Shown: positions 44,806 through 53,602 of the stretch, one piece after another | Position numbering within the stretch: the stretch's first letter is position 1 | How the letters are laid out: each line of letters starts with the position of its first letter | Source of the DNA: Bacteroidales bacterium | GTDB lineage: Bacteria > Bacteroidota > Bacteroidia > Bacteroidales > UBA932 | Assembly: GCA_017423025.1 (NCBI GenBank) | Contig: JAFPGC010000049.1 | Coordinates: 21,212-85,211, forward strand | Reading direction: 5' to 3' | Length of the DNA: 64,000 nucleotides | The notes under the pieces: model-generated | What the model was told of the DNA's origin: nothing | What the model saw: only the letters and a program-made list of their open reading frames with translations | The model's database searches: none | Translations under genes and position numbers: made by a program

Positions 44806-46290
44806 ATGACCAAAGAAATTTCCAGAAGATCGTTCCTCAAAGCAGGAACCGCCGCTGCCATCGGTCTCACCATGGCACCCAAATCCGTACTGGCCAAGGC
44901 TAAGGACGTTCCCCCGCCGCCCATGGACCGCAAGCTGAAGGTCCTCGCCGTGGGTATCGGCGGCCGTGGCGCCGCGGACATTGCGGAAGTAGCCAAGACC
45001 GAAGAAATCATCGGCCTGTGCGACGTGGACTGGAAGTATGCCGACCACGTGTTCAAAAAGTATCCTAACGCCAAGAAGTACAGCGACTACCGCGTCATGT
45101 TCAAGGAGCTGCTGCCGGAGGCCGATGCCGTCATCGTAGCAACGGCCGACCACACGCACGCCATCATCGCCGCGGAAGCCATCGCTGCCGGCAAGCACGT
45201 CTACTGTGAAAAGCCCCTCACGCGTACCGTTTATGAATCCCGCCTGCTCACCAAGCTGGCCAAGAAGCATCGCGTAGCCACCCAGATGGGTAACCAGGGC
45301 GCTTCCGCAGAAGGCGTACGCAAGGTTTGCGAATGGATCTGGAACGGCGAAATCGGCGAGGTAACCCGCGTTGACGCCTTCACGGACCGTCCCATCTGGC
45401 CCCAGGGCCTGGAGCGTCCCGCCAAGGCGGAGAAACTGCCCAAGACCATGAACTGGGACTGCTTCATCGGCCCCGCTCCCATGCGTCCTTATCATTCCAT
45501 CTACACCCCCTGGAATTTCCGCGGCTGGTGGGACTTCGGTACCGGCGCCCTGGGTGACATGGCCTGCCACATCCTGCATCCCGTGTTTGCAGCCCTGAAA
45601 CTGGGTTATCCCACCAAGGTACAGGGCAGCTCCACCGCCCTCCTCACCGAATCCTGCCCTCAGGCCGAAAAGGTCCGCTTCGTCTTCCCCGCCCGTGACA
45701 ACATGCCCAAGGTGGCCATGCCCGAGGTGGTCGTGAACTGGACCGACGGCGGCATCCTGCCCGACCGTCCCGAAGGCCTGCCCGTCGGCAAGGATCTGAA
45801 CGATTCCGGCGGATGCCTCATCTTCTACGGCACCAAGGATACCCTTATCTGCGGTTGCTACGGCGTAAATCCTTACCTCCTGAGCGGTCGCAACCCCGAG
45901 GTTCCTCACGTGCTCCGCGAGGTCAAGACCTCCCACCAGCAGGACTGGGTCCGCGCCTGCAAGGAAGACCCGGATTATCGCGTGCCTTGCGTATCCGACT
46001 TCGCCCAGGCCGGCCCGTTCAATGAGATGGTAGCCATGGGCGTGGTAGCCGTTCGCCTGCAGAGCCTGAACATGGAACTGGAATGGGATGGTGAAAACAT
46101 GAAATTCACCAACATCCCGAAGGATGCCACCATCCGCACCATGATCCACGACGGTTTCTCCATCCACGACGGTCACCCTACGTTCGAGAACGTGTACACA
46201 GATCCCGTAGATGCCAACCAGTATGCCGCAGAACTCATCAAACCCGTCTTCCGTGACGGCTGGGTACTGCCGGAAATGCCCAAAGACTAA
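44806..46290 (+). CDS. Tat-exported Gfo/Idh/MocA-family oxidoreductase
   Basis: 494 residues. Twin-arginine leader ISRRSFLKAGTAAAIGLTMA with an Ala-x-Ala-like cleavage region near 30 (SVLAKA). NAD(P)-binding Rossmann fold: VLAVGIGGRGAAD near 46, IGLCDVDWK, VIVATADHTHA, and GKHVYCEKPLT near 140 with the catalytic Lys of the EKP motif. Long C-terminal domain typical of this exported subfamily. Precedent: glucose-fructose oxidoreductase of Zymomonas is a Tat-exported member with tightly bound NADP. Next gene 24 bp downstream is DUF1080. Likely oxidises a glycoside or sugar in the periplasm; substrate unknown. Confidence 0.9.
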   Translation: MTKEISRRSFLKAGTAAAIGLTMAPKSVLAKAKDVPPPPMDRKLKVLAVGIGGRGAADIAEVAKTEEIIGLCDVDWKYADHVFKKYPNAKKYSDYRVMFKELLPEADAVIVATADHTHAIIAAEAIAAGKHVYCEKPLTRTVYESRLLTKLAKKHRVATQMGNQGASAEGVRKVCEWIWNGEIGEVTRVDAFTDRPIWPQGLERPAKAEKLPKTMNWDCFIGPAPMRPYHSIYTPWNFRGWWDFGTGALGDMACHILHPVFAALKLGYPTKVQGSSTALLTESCPQAEKVRFVFPARDNMPKVAMPEVVVNWTDGGILPDRPEGLPVGKDLNDSGGCLIFYGTKDTLICGCYGVNPYLLSGRNPEVPHVLREVKTSHQQDWVRACKEDPDYRVPCVSDFAQAGPFNEMVAMGVVAVRLQSLNMELEWDGENMKFTNIPKDATIRTMIHDGFSIHDGHPTFENVYTDPVDANQYAAELIKPVFRDGWVLPEMPKD

Positions 46291-46314
46291 CCTTTAATAA
46301 AACGGATATTCAAA

Positions 46315-47154
46315 ATGAAAAAACTGCTTTTCCTTTCTGCAGCAACCCTTTTGGTTATGTGCGCAGTAGCTTGCAAAAACAACAATAAGCAGGGCGGCGT
46401 TCCCGCCTACACCGTAGTAGAAGCCCCTCAGGTGAACCTGGATGAATTCCCGGTAGATGACGAGGGCTATGTAGTCCTTTTCGACGGCACCTCCACCAAG
46501 GGCTGGCGCGGATACGGCAAGGCCGATCTTCCTTCCCGCTGGACCATTGACGAAGGCGCCCTCAAGTTCAACGGAACCGGTACCGGCGAAGGCCAGACCG
46601 GTGAAGGCGGAGACATCATCTTCGCCCATCAGTTCAAGAATTTCACCCTGGAACTGGAGTGGAAAATCTCCAAGGGCGGTAATTCCGGTATCTTCTACCT
46701 GGCCAAGGAAGTCACCACCAAGGACGAGAACGGAAACGAGCGTTACGAGCCCATCTACATCTCCGCTCCCGAGTACCAGGTGCTGGACAACGCTAACCAT
46801 CCCGATGCCCTCCTGGGCGTGGACGGCAACCGTCAGTCCGCTTCCCTGTACGACATGATTCCCGCCGTTCCCCAGAACCAGAATCCTTACGGTGAGTGGA
46901 ACAAGGTCAAGATCCTCGTTTACAAAGGCACCGTCGTTCACTTCCAGAACGATGTGAAGGTTCTTGAATACCATCTGTGGACCCAGCAGTGGACCGACAT
47001 GCTCCAGGCCAGCAAATTCAGCCAGAAGGACTGGCCCCTCGCTTTCGAACTGCTGAACAACTGCGGCGGCGAGAACCACGAGGGCTATTTCGGCCTGCAG
47101 GACCACGGCGACGATGTCTGGTACCGCAACATCCGCATCAAACTGATGGACTAA
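46315..47154 (+). CDS. DUF1080 (3-keto-disaccharide hydrolase family) lipoprotein
   Basis: 279 residues. Lipobox AVAC (Cys near 20). One concanavalin-like domain: YVVLFDGTSTKGWRGYG near 57, NFTLELEWKISKGGNSGIFY near 115, SAPEYQVLDNANHPD and FGLQDHGDDVWYRNIRIKLMD at the end, which are family-conserved. PF06439 includes enzymes that hydrolyse 3-keto-disaccharides. Between an exported oxidoreductase and a TIM-barrel lipoprotein, which supports an oxidise-then-hydrolyse route. Single-domain, unlike the GH16 fusion at 10009. Confidence 0.9.
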   Translation: MKKLLFLSAATLLVMCAVACKNNNKQGGVPAYTVVEAPQVNLDEFPVDDEGYVVLFDGTSTKGWRGYGKADLPSRWTIDEGALKFNGTGTGEGQTGEGGDIIFAHQFKNFTLELEWKISKGGNSGIFYLAKEVTTKDENGNERYEPIYISAPEYQVLDNANHPDALLGVDGNRQSASLYDMIPAVPQNQNPYGEWNKVKILVYKGTVVHFQNDVKVLEYHLWTQQWTDMLQASKFSQKDWPLAFELLNNCGGENHEGYFGLQDHGDDVWYRNIRIKLMD

Positions 47155-47155
47155 T

Positions 47156-48043
47156 ATGAAAAGGAGTATTATTTTCCTCGCCTTTGCTGCCATGATGGCT
47201 TTCCCTGCCTGCGCCCCCAAGGAAGCGGCTCCCGTCAAGAAGGATATGTGCATCCAGATGTACTCTGCCCGCAGTATCCTCAATCACGACAATTATGCCG
47301 AAGTCCTGAAGACCATCGCCGGAATGGGTTACACCGCCGTGGAAGCAGCCAGCTATGACGGAGACCAGGGTCTCATCTACGGAGACACCCCCGAGGTGTT
47401 CAAGCAGAAGGTGGAAGCCGCCGGAATGAAGGTGCTCAGCGCCCACGTATCCCGCGGTCTCTCCCCTGAAGAGCTTGCCAGCGGAGACCTCACGGCTGCC
47501 CTGGCCTGGTGGGACAAGTGCATCGAGGTGCACAAGGCCGCCGGCATGAAGTACATCGTAACGCCCTGGATGGGCCTCCAGTCCAGCATCCACGATCTCC
47601 AGGTTTACTGCGACTATCTCAATGAAGTAGGCCGCCGCTGCCAGGCCGCCGGCATCAAGTACGGCTACCACAACCACGCCTACGAATTCGAGAAAGTGGA
47701 AGACCAGGTCATGTACGACTACATGCTGGAGCACACGGACCCCGCCCTGGTGTTCTTCCAGATGGACGTGTACTGGGCCGTCATCGGCAAAGCTTCACCC
47801 GTAGACTACTTTGAGCGTTATCCGGGCCGCTTCACCATGCTCCACATCAAGGACGAATGGGAAGTGGGCCAGAGCGGCATGGTGGGCTTCGACGCCATCT
47901 TCAAGAATGCCGACAAGGCCGGTCTGCAGGACTTCGTGGTAGAAATCGAGCGCTACAAGCACGATGACATCCTGGTAAGCTTCAAGGAAAGCGCCGAGTA
48001 TCTTCTTACCGCTCCTTTCGTAAAGGCCACCTATTCGAAATAG
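47156..48043 (+). CDS. Xylose-isomerase-like TIM-barrel lipoprotein (sugar phosphate isomerase/epimerase family)
   Basis: 295 residues. Lipobox FPAC (Cys near 19). Body is an AP-endonuclease-2/xylose-isomerase-like barrel: MCIQMYSARSIL, AVEAASYDG, SAHVSRGL, YHNHAYEFEK near 165 and FFQMDVYWAV near 200, MLHIKDEWE near 225, VVEIERYKHDD near 262. His and Glu/Asp residues at strand ends fit the metal site. Exported, so it acts outside the cytoplasm, consistent with the neighbours. 1 bp after DUF1080; last gene before a terminator at 48067-48098. Possibly an epimerase, lyase or hydratase for a keto-sugar. Confidence 0.85.
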   Translation: MKRSIIFLAFAAMMAFPACAPKEAAPVKKDMCIQMYSARSILNHDNYAEVLKTIAGMGYTAVEAASYDGDQGLIYGDTPEVFKQKVEAAGMKVLSAHVSRGLSPEELASGDLTAALAWWDKCIEVHKAAGMKYIVTPWMGLQSSIHDLQVYCDYLNEVGRRCQAAGIKYGYHNHAYEFEKVEDQVMYDYMLEHTDPALVFFQMDVYWAVIGKASPVDYFERYPGRFTMLHIKDEWEVGQSGMVGFDAIFKNADKAGLQDFVVEIERYKHDDILVSFKESAEYLLTAPFVKATYSK

Positions 48044-48066
48044 GATCAGCCGCTTAAGATTCTTTT

Positions 48067-48098
48067 ATAGGCCCGGAAGTTTATCCGGGCCTATTTTT
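48067..48098 (+). terminator. Intrinsic terminator of the Gfo/Idh-DUF1080-TIM operon
   Basis: ATAGGCCCGGA-N6-TCCGGGCCTAT, 11-bp perfect stem followed by TTTTTG. The T-tract also serves as the -33 of the following promoter. Confidence 0.85.
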
Positions 48099-48127
48099 GT
48101 ATTACACCGTCTTTTTGTGTACATTTG
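48095..48127 (+). promoter_or_regulatory. Promoter of the MscS unit, abutting the start codon
   Basis: TTTTG at 48095-48099, 20-bp spacer, TACATTTG at 48120-48127, and ATG at 48134 only 6 bp on. Confidence 0.7.
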
Positions 48128-48133
48128 TAGATT

Positions 48134-50761
48134 ATGAGGAAAAAAAGAATCATAGCGGTCCTGTGCGCCTTTGTGATGGCCATCGCGCCCATCGGCGCCG
48201 TGTTCAAGGAAGACAATCTGAACCATACGCTCTCCGTTCTTCTGATGGAGCTCAAGGAGACCTATTCCGGCCTTATCCAATTCAGCGGAAGCGCCGAAAA
48301 GCGTATCAAGGATCAGCACCAGAAACTGGTTGAGCTTATTAACGAGTGCAACGAGCTCTCCGTCATGCTGTATTCCCAGGCCTCCGAGAACACCTTCGAC
48401 CTTACCTTCGCCCTGAACGAGGTAACCAAGCAATACGAGGGTTTCAAGAATAACGACACCCCGTATGCCGAGGTCAAAGCCAACCTTACCGCGGAAATGG
48501 AAAGGTACAACCGCCTGGTTCTCACGCTGCGGAAAATGCCCCCGGAGCGCACGGCCGAAGAAATTAAGCAGGATGCCCGGGTAGCCGTAGTGCTGGATTC
48601 CGTAAGCAATGCGCTGGCTCAGGCCGATACGGCCATCCTCTCCACGCCGGACTTCGCCATTCAGGAATTTGACATGAACATGGACGATGCCACCATCGCC
48701 GTGAGGGACAGTTGCCTGTACGTGGCCGAACAGATAGTAGCCTACTACTGGCAACAAATCCAGCAGATAGATAAAGACCAGGAATACTACGACCAGACGG
48801 ACGAACGCCTGAGGGGCGCTTACACTTATGCACAAGAGCGCTATGAAACCGTTCAGCAAAAGGTCTTTGTCCAGGGGCAAAGCAATTATTTCAAGACCCT
48901 CGGCCACTTCTCCTACCGTTTTAAGCGCGCCATGGCCGATTTCCGCAGCCGCTACAGCCTGAACGTGAACCGTTCCGAAGAGGATGTAGTGAGTTCCTGG
49001 AGAGGCCCCGTCATCTACTTCTACTCCTTCATGCTTCTTCTCGTGCTGGCGGTTGCCATTTGGATTGCCACCATCATTGTAAACTGGGGCGTAAAACGAA
49101 CCCGGATGGGCAAGACGGAGTGGTTCAATAATCACAAGGGCATGATTATCGCCCTTCTGGGCGTATTTCTCTTTGGGGTATTCCTGTTCTTCAACGCCAA
49201 AGCCAGCAACAACACCTTCATCGTGCGTTCTTCCAAGATGATGGGAGAGTTTGCCTGGCTCATCGCGGCCATTTTCTTGTCCATGCTCATCCGCCTGGAC
49301 AGATCCCAGATCAAGAACACGCTGATCTCCTACATCCCCACCCTCGTCATGGCGTTCATCGTCGTGTATTTCCGCATCATCTTCATTCCCAACAGCGTCA
49401 TCAATCTGTTGTTTCCCCCCCTGCTGCTCCTGGCTACCATTTCGCAGTTCTGGGTCAACTCCAAAAAGTATCCGAATGAAGACCGTGGAGATGTTATCCT
49501 CCTGTGGATAAGCGCCATTGTTATGACCCTTGCCACCATCATCTCCTGGATCGGTTTGGTGATGGCGGCTCTGCTGATCCTCATCTGGTGGTTTTTCCAG
49601 CTGTCCCTCCTGGAAACCCTCATCGCCATCTCCGAACTTCTCAATCGTTACTACGACAGCCATGTCAAAAAGAAAATGGCCGAGTATCGGCTCAAAAATC
49701 CCAACATGCCGCTGTCATCCCATATCAAGGGATCCTTCATCAGAGTAACCTGGCTGGACGATTTCCTTAAGATGACCCTGATGCCCTTACTGCAACTGTG
49801 GTCCTTCCCGGGCGCCGTATTCATGGCCTGTAACGTGTTCAATTTCACCAAGGTGGCCGAGAAATTCTTCTTCACACCCTTCATCCAGGCCGGAACCGAG
49901 GCCTCCGGAGGCGGTATTACCATGTCCCTGTTCCTCATCCTCCTCATTGTCAGCCTGTTCTTCCTGTTCCGCTACCTGGTGTATGCAGGCAAGGCCGGCT
50001 ATCGGGCATGGAAAACCAAGGAGGCCGTCCGCAAACTGGGAGAAAACGTGCTGTTCAAGGAGACGGATATCAACTTCAACCTGGCCAACAACATCATATC
50101 CCTGCTATTATGGGGTATCTACATCATCATTGTCTTCCTCATGCTCAAGATTCCGGCCTCGGGCCTTGCCCTTATAACCACAGGTCTGGCCACCGGTATG
50201 GGCTTTGCTATGAAGGACATCCTGAACAACTTCTTCTATGGCATCCAGCTCATGGGAGGACGTGTGCGCGTAGGCGATGTAGTGGAATGTGACGGAATCC
50301 GCGGAAATGTCGTAGGGCTCTCTTACCAGACCACCCAGATTGAAGGGGTGGACGGTTCCATCATGTTCTTTACCAATTCGGCCCTCTTCAACAAGAACTT
50401 CAAGAACCTCACGCGCAACAACTCCTACCAGATAATAAGTTTCCTGGTGGGAATAAAGTATGGAACCGACGTAGAAAAGGCCCGCCAGATCATTGTGGAT
50501 GCCCTTACGCCCCTCATGGTCAAGGACAAATACGGCCGTGAAGTGGTGGACAAACGCTTTGGCATCACGGTTCGCGTGCACGATTTTGGAGATAGCGCCA
50601 TTGTGCTGAACGTGCTGGTCAAGGTAACCGTGGAAACGTATGCTTCCTTCCCGGCCAAGGCCAGGGAAGCGGTTTACAAGGCCTTCAACGAGAACGGAAT
50701 AGAGATTCCTTTCCCGCAGCAGGACGTCTATATCAAGGAACTTCCCGAGCAGCATGCCTAG
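48134..50761 (+). CDS. Large MscS-family mechanosensitive channel
   Basis: 875 residues. Signal-like N terminus (MRKKRIIAVLCAFVMAIAPIGA), a long periplasmic helical region to about 290 (LINECNELSVMLYSQASEN), about ten membrane helices, and the MscS core near 660-800: GLALITTGLATGMGFAMKD (pore helix), GGRVRVGDVVECDGIRGNVVGL (beta domain). C-terminal domain VRVHDFGDSAIVLNVLVKV. It resembles the large MscK/YjeP-type channels that relieve hypo-osmotic stress. First gene of a run with ygjP, HI0933 and rmuC; it overlaps ygjP by 8 bp. Confidence 0.93.
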   Translation: MRKKRIIAVLCAFVMAIAPIGAVFKEDNLNHTLSVLLMELKETYSGLIQFSGSAEKRIKDQHQKLVELINECNELSVMLYSQASENTFDLTFALNEVTKQYEGFKNNDTPYAEVKANLTAEMERYNRLVLTLRKMPPERTAEEIKQDARVAVVLDSVSNALAQADTAILSTPDFAIQEFDMNMDDATIAVRDSCLYVAEQIVAYYWQQIQQIDKDQEYYDQTDERLRGAYTYAQERYETVQQKVFVQGQSNYFKTLGHFSYRFKRAMADFRSRYSLNVNRSEEDVVSSWRGPVIYFYSFMLLLVLAVAIWIATIIVNWGVKRTRMGKTEWFNNHKGMIIALLGVFLFGVFLFFNAKASNNTFIVRSSKMMGEFAWLIAAIFLSMLIRLDRSQIKNTLISYIPTLVMAFIVVYFRIIFIPNSVINLLFPPLLLLATISQFWVNSKKYPNEDRGDVILLWISAIVMTLATIISWIGLVMAALLILIWWFFQLSLLETLIAISELLNRYYDSHVKKKMAEYRLKNPNMPLSSHIKGSFIRVTWLDDFLKMTLMPLLQLWSFPGAVFMACNVFNFTKVAEKFFFTPFIQAGTEASGGGITMSLFLILLIVSLFFLFRYLVYAGKAGYRAWKTKEAVRKLGENVLFKETDINFNLANNIISLLLWGIYIIIVFLMLKIPASGLALITTGLATGMGFAMKDILNNFFYGIQLMGGRVRVGDVVECDGIRGNVVGLSYQTTQIEGVDGSIMFFTNSALFNKNFKNLTRNNSYQIISFLVGIKYGTDVEKARQIIVDALTPLMVKDKYGREVVDKRFGITVRVHDFGDSAIVLNVLVKVTVETYASFPAKAREAVYKAFNENGIEIPFPQQDVYIKELPEQHA

Positions 50762-51158
50762 GGTGTTTTTCAACCCTTTTACGGGTCTGTACTACTTCCT
50801 CAGGAGAAAACCCCGTCGGGCACCGGTTACTCCCGAAGTGGAGCAGCTGCGTGCCCAGGCCAAGGCCTCCCTACCCCCGCGGCTCAAGGAACTGGCCGAT
50901 GAACACGGTTTCACGTACAACCGGGTCACCATCAAGAACAACATCAGCAATTGGGGCAGCTGCTCCGTCAGGGGCAACATCAACCTCAATCTCCGTCTGG
51001 TCACCCTCCCCCAGCCGTTGCAGGATTATGTTATGCTCCACGAGCTCTGCCACCTGAAGGAAATGAACCACGGACCCAAATTCCACGCCTTGCTGGAATC
51101 CCTTTGCCCGAATCACCGGACACTGGAAAAAGAATTGAGACAATACAAGTTACGTTAA
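50754..51158 (+). CDS. YgjP/SprT-like zinc metallopeptidase (DUF45)
   Basis: 134 residues. Zinc motif HELCHLKEMNHGPKFHALL near 95-113 (HELxH...H), preceded by ISNWGSCSVRGNINLN near 65-80 where the NWGSCS loop is family-conserved. N-terminal RKPRRAPVTPEVEQL is basic. Family members are predicted small peptidases of unknown physiological substrate. Its ATG lies inside the mscS 3' end. Confidence 0.9.
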   Translation: MPRVFFNPFTGLYYFLRRKPRRAPVTPEVEQLRAQAKASLPPRLKELADEHGFTYNRVTIKNNISNWGSCSVRGNINLNLRLVTLPQPLQDYVMLHELCHLKEMNHGPKFHALLESLCPNHRTLEKELRQYKLR

Positions 51159-51164
51159 ACCAGG

Positions 51165-52328
51165 ATGCCTAGCGTAGCCATCATAGGAGCGGGAGCCGCC
51201 GGCTGTTTCTGCGCCGCCGAACTAAGGAGGCGGGCGCCGGAGTTGTCTGTCACCCTCTTAGAAGCCGCCTCCAAGCCCCTGGCCAAGGTAGCCATCACCG
51301 GAGGGGGCCGATGCAACCTCACCAATTCTTTCGAGGGAATCCGCTCGCTTTCAGAGGCTTACCCCCGCGGAGAGCGCATCATGAAGAGAGCGCTGCAGGT
51401 CTTTTCCCAGAAAGATACCGTAGAGTGGTTCCAGAGCCGGGGCGTTCCACTGGTACTCCAGCCGGACCATTGCTGGTTTCCCCAGTCGCAAGACGCCCAG
51501 GACATTGTCCGCTGCCTCCTCCGTGCTGTGAAAGGAACCGATCTAAGGCTCAATTCCCGCGTAGACAACGTTCAAGCCCTGCTACAATCGTATGACTTTG
51601 TCGTCGTAACTACCGGCGGTGCTCCCAAGGGCCTTCCTTTCCTGGAAGGACTGGGACTGGAACTGATTCCGCCGGTCCCCTCCCTCTTTACCTTCACCAT
51701 CCCCGATCCTGCCCTGCGCAGCCTCATGGGACTGGTGGTGGAGGCTTCCATCGGCCTCGCCGGTACTTCCTTCAAGGCCGAAGGGCCGCTTCTCATCACG
51801 GACTGGGGGCTCAGCGGGCCCGCCACGCTCAAGCTCTCCTCCTACGCCGCACGCCATCTGGCCGAAAGCGGCTACAAGGGAACCGTCACGGTAAACTGGC
51901 TCGACGCCAATGAAGCCCAGGCCCGGGAACTTTTGCAGGAAACGGCCTCCCAGAACCCTCAGAAGCAGATTTCTACCACTCACCTGCTCCAGAGCCGCCT
52001 GTGGAACCATCTGCTGGCCAAAGCCGGCCTGCGTCCGGACATCCGCTGGGCCGAATTGGGCAGCAAGGGACTCAACCGCCTGGTAGCCGTCCTCACGGCC
52101 GATTCCTATCCCCTCACCGGCAAGAGCAAGTTCCGCGAAGAATTCGTCACGGCCGGCGGCGTAGCCCTTTCCAACATCAATCCGAACACCCTCGAATGCA
52201 AACAGCACCCGGGCCTGTATTTTGCAGGCGAAGTGCTGGACTTAGACGCCATCACCGGCGGATTTAACCTGCAGGCCGCCTGGAGCACCGGCTATGTCTG
52301 CGCCCAATCCATAGTCAACAGCCTATGA
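51165..52328 (+). CDS. HI0933/YhiN-family FAD-dependent oxidoreductase
   Basis: 387 residues. FAD-binding Rossmann motif VAIIGAGAAGCFCAAELRR near 4-22, TGGGRCNLTNS near 44-54 (family signature), and C-terminal GGVALSNINP ... GLYFAGEVLDLDAITGGFNLQ that closes the FAD site. Family members are annotated aminoacetone oxidase or tricarballylate-like flavoproteins; function in this organism unknown. 6 bp after ygjP, 4-bp overlap with rmuC. Confidence 0.92.
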   Translation: MPSVAIIGAGAAGCFCAAELRRRAPELSVTLLEAASKPLAKVAITGGGRCNLTNSFEGIRSLSEAYPRGERIMKRALQVFSQKDTVEWFQSRGVPLVLQPDHCWFPQSQDAQDIVRCLLRAVKGTDLRLNSRVDNVQALLQSYDFVVVTTGGAPKGLPFLEGLGLELIPPVPSLFTFTIPDPALRSLMGLVVEASIGLAGTSFKAEGPLLITDWGLSGPATLKLSSYAARHLAESGYKGTVTVNWLDANEAQARELLQETASQNPQKQISTTHLLQSRLWNHLLAKAGLRPDIRWAELGSKGLNRLVAVLTADSYPLTGKSKFREEFVTAGGVALSNINPNTLECKQHPGLYFAGEVLDLDAITGGFNLQAAWSTGYVCAQSIVNSL

Positions 52329-53602
52329 CAACCGAACTGATCCTCATTCTGGCCATCACGGCCGTTATCCTGGCAGCCCTCATCACCTGGCTCATCATGC
52401 ACGCGCATGAGGTAAAGGCCTGCAATGCCCTGGAGAACGAACTCATCGCTTCCCAGGAGGCCCTCAAGGCTTCGCAGGCCATCCGCGAGGCTGAATCGGC
52501 CGCCCATGACAAAGCGCTCCAGATGCAGCAGGAAGCCTTTTCCCAGCAACTGGAGGCCGTGCGCAGCCAATTATCGGCCGAAACGGAGAAACTCCTCAAG
52601 CAGCGGGAAGACACCCTGCAGAAGAAGGCCGAAGAGACCTTCAAGACCCTTGCCGGCCCCCTGGGCAAGGACCTCAAGGCCATGCAGGAAAGTTTCGACG
52701 CACAGAAACGCACCCAGGCCGAAGGCACCGCCAGCCTCAAGACCGCCATGGAACAGGCCGTCAAGCACCTTCAGGACCAGACAACGGCCATAGGCTCCAA
52801 GGCCGATAATCTGGCCCAGGCCCTCAAGGGACAGAACAAGATGACCGGTACCTGGGGCGAAATCATCCTCTACAACATGCTGGTGAACGAAGGCATGGAA
52901 GAGGGACGCGATTTTGACAAGGAAGAGACCTTGCGCGACGCCCAGGGCAATATAGTGTACAACGAGGATAGCGGCAAAAAGATGAGGCCGGACTACATCC
53001 TCCATTATCCGGATAAGACCGAGGTCATCATCGATGCCAAAACCTCCATGGAAGCCCTTTCGGACTGGTATGCCGCCGAAGACCCGGCCGTCAAGGATGA
53101 TGCCGCCCAGCGCAACCTCACGGCCATCCGCACTCAGATCAAAAGCCTGTCCGGCAAACGCTACCAGGATTATGTAAGGGAAGGCTACAAGACCCTGGAC
53201 TACGTGATTATGTTCATTCCCAACTACAGTTCCCTGCAACTAGCTAAAACGCTGGCTCCCAATATTTTCCAGGAAGCCTATCAGCAAGGGGTGCTCATCA
53301 CTACGGAAGAGACGCTCATGCCTTTCCTGCGCATGATCCGCATAGCCTGGACCAATTACGACCAGGCCCGCAACCAGGAGAAGATTATCAAGGCAGCCCA
53401 GACCATGGTGGACCGCGTGTATGACTTTGCCAAAGCCCACGCCGCCATGGGAGACAAACTGCATGCAGCCGTGGAGGAATACGACAAAGTGTCGCTGAAA
53501 ATTGGAGAGTCGGGGAATTCTATCCTGACATCGGCCCGGCAGCTCATCAAGCTCGGGGTGCCCAAGAATCCTAAGAAACCGCTTCCGGATTCAGAAGAAT
53601 AA
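52325..53602 (+). CDS. rmuC: DNA recombination protein RmuC
   Basis: 425 residues. An N-terminal membrane anchor (LILILAITAVILAALITWLI) is followed by a long Ala/Gln/Lys-rich coiled coil (about 40-150) and the RmuC nuclease-like domain near 175-350: GTWGEIILYNML, DYILHYPDKTEVIIDAKTSMEAL and VIMFIPNYSSLQLA. The D...E-x-K arrangement (PDKTEVIIDAK) is the endonuclease-like core. RmuC limits DNA inversions and rearrangements. Its last 32 bp overlap the convergent hddC-gmhB gene. Confidence 0.93.
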   Translation: MTTELILILAITAVILAALITWLIMHAHEVKACNALENELIASQEALKASQAIREAESAAHDKALQMQQEAFSQQLEAVRSQLSAETEKLLKQREDTLQKKAEETFKTLAGPLGKDLKAMQESFDAQKRTQAEGTASLKTAMEQAVKHLQDQTTAIGSKADNLAQALKGQNKMTGTWGEIILYNMLVNEGMEEGRDFDKEETLRDAQGNIVYNEDSGKKMRPDYILHYPDKTEVIIDAKTSMEALSDWYAAEDPAVKDDAAQRNLTAIRTQIKSLSGKRYQDYVREGYKTLDYVIMFIPNYSSLQLAKTLAPNIFQEAYQQGVLITTEETLMPFLRMIRIAWTNYDQARNQEKIIKAAQTMVDRVYDFAKAHAAMGDKLHAAVEEYDKVSLKIGESGNSILTSARQLIKLGVPKNPKKPLPDSEE

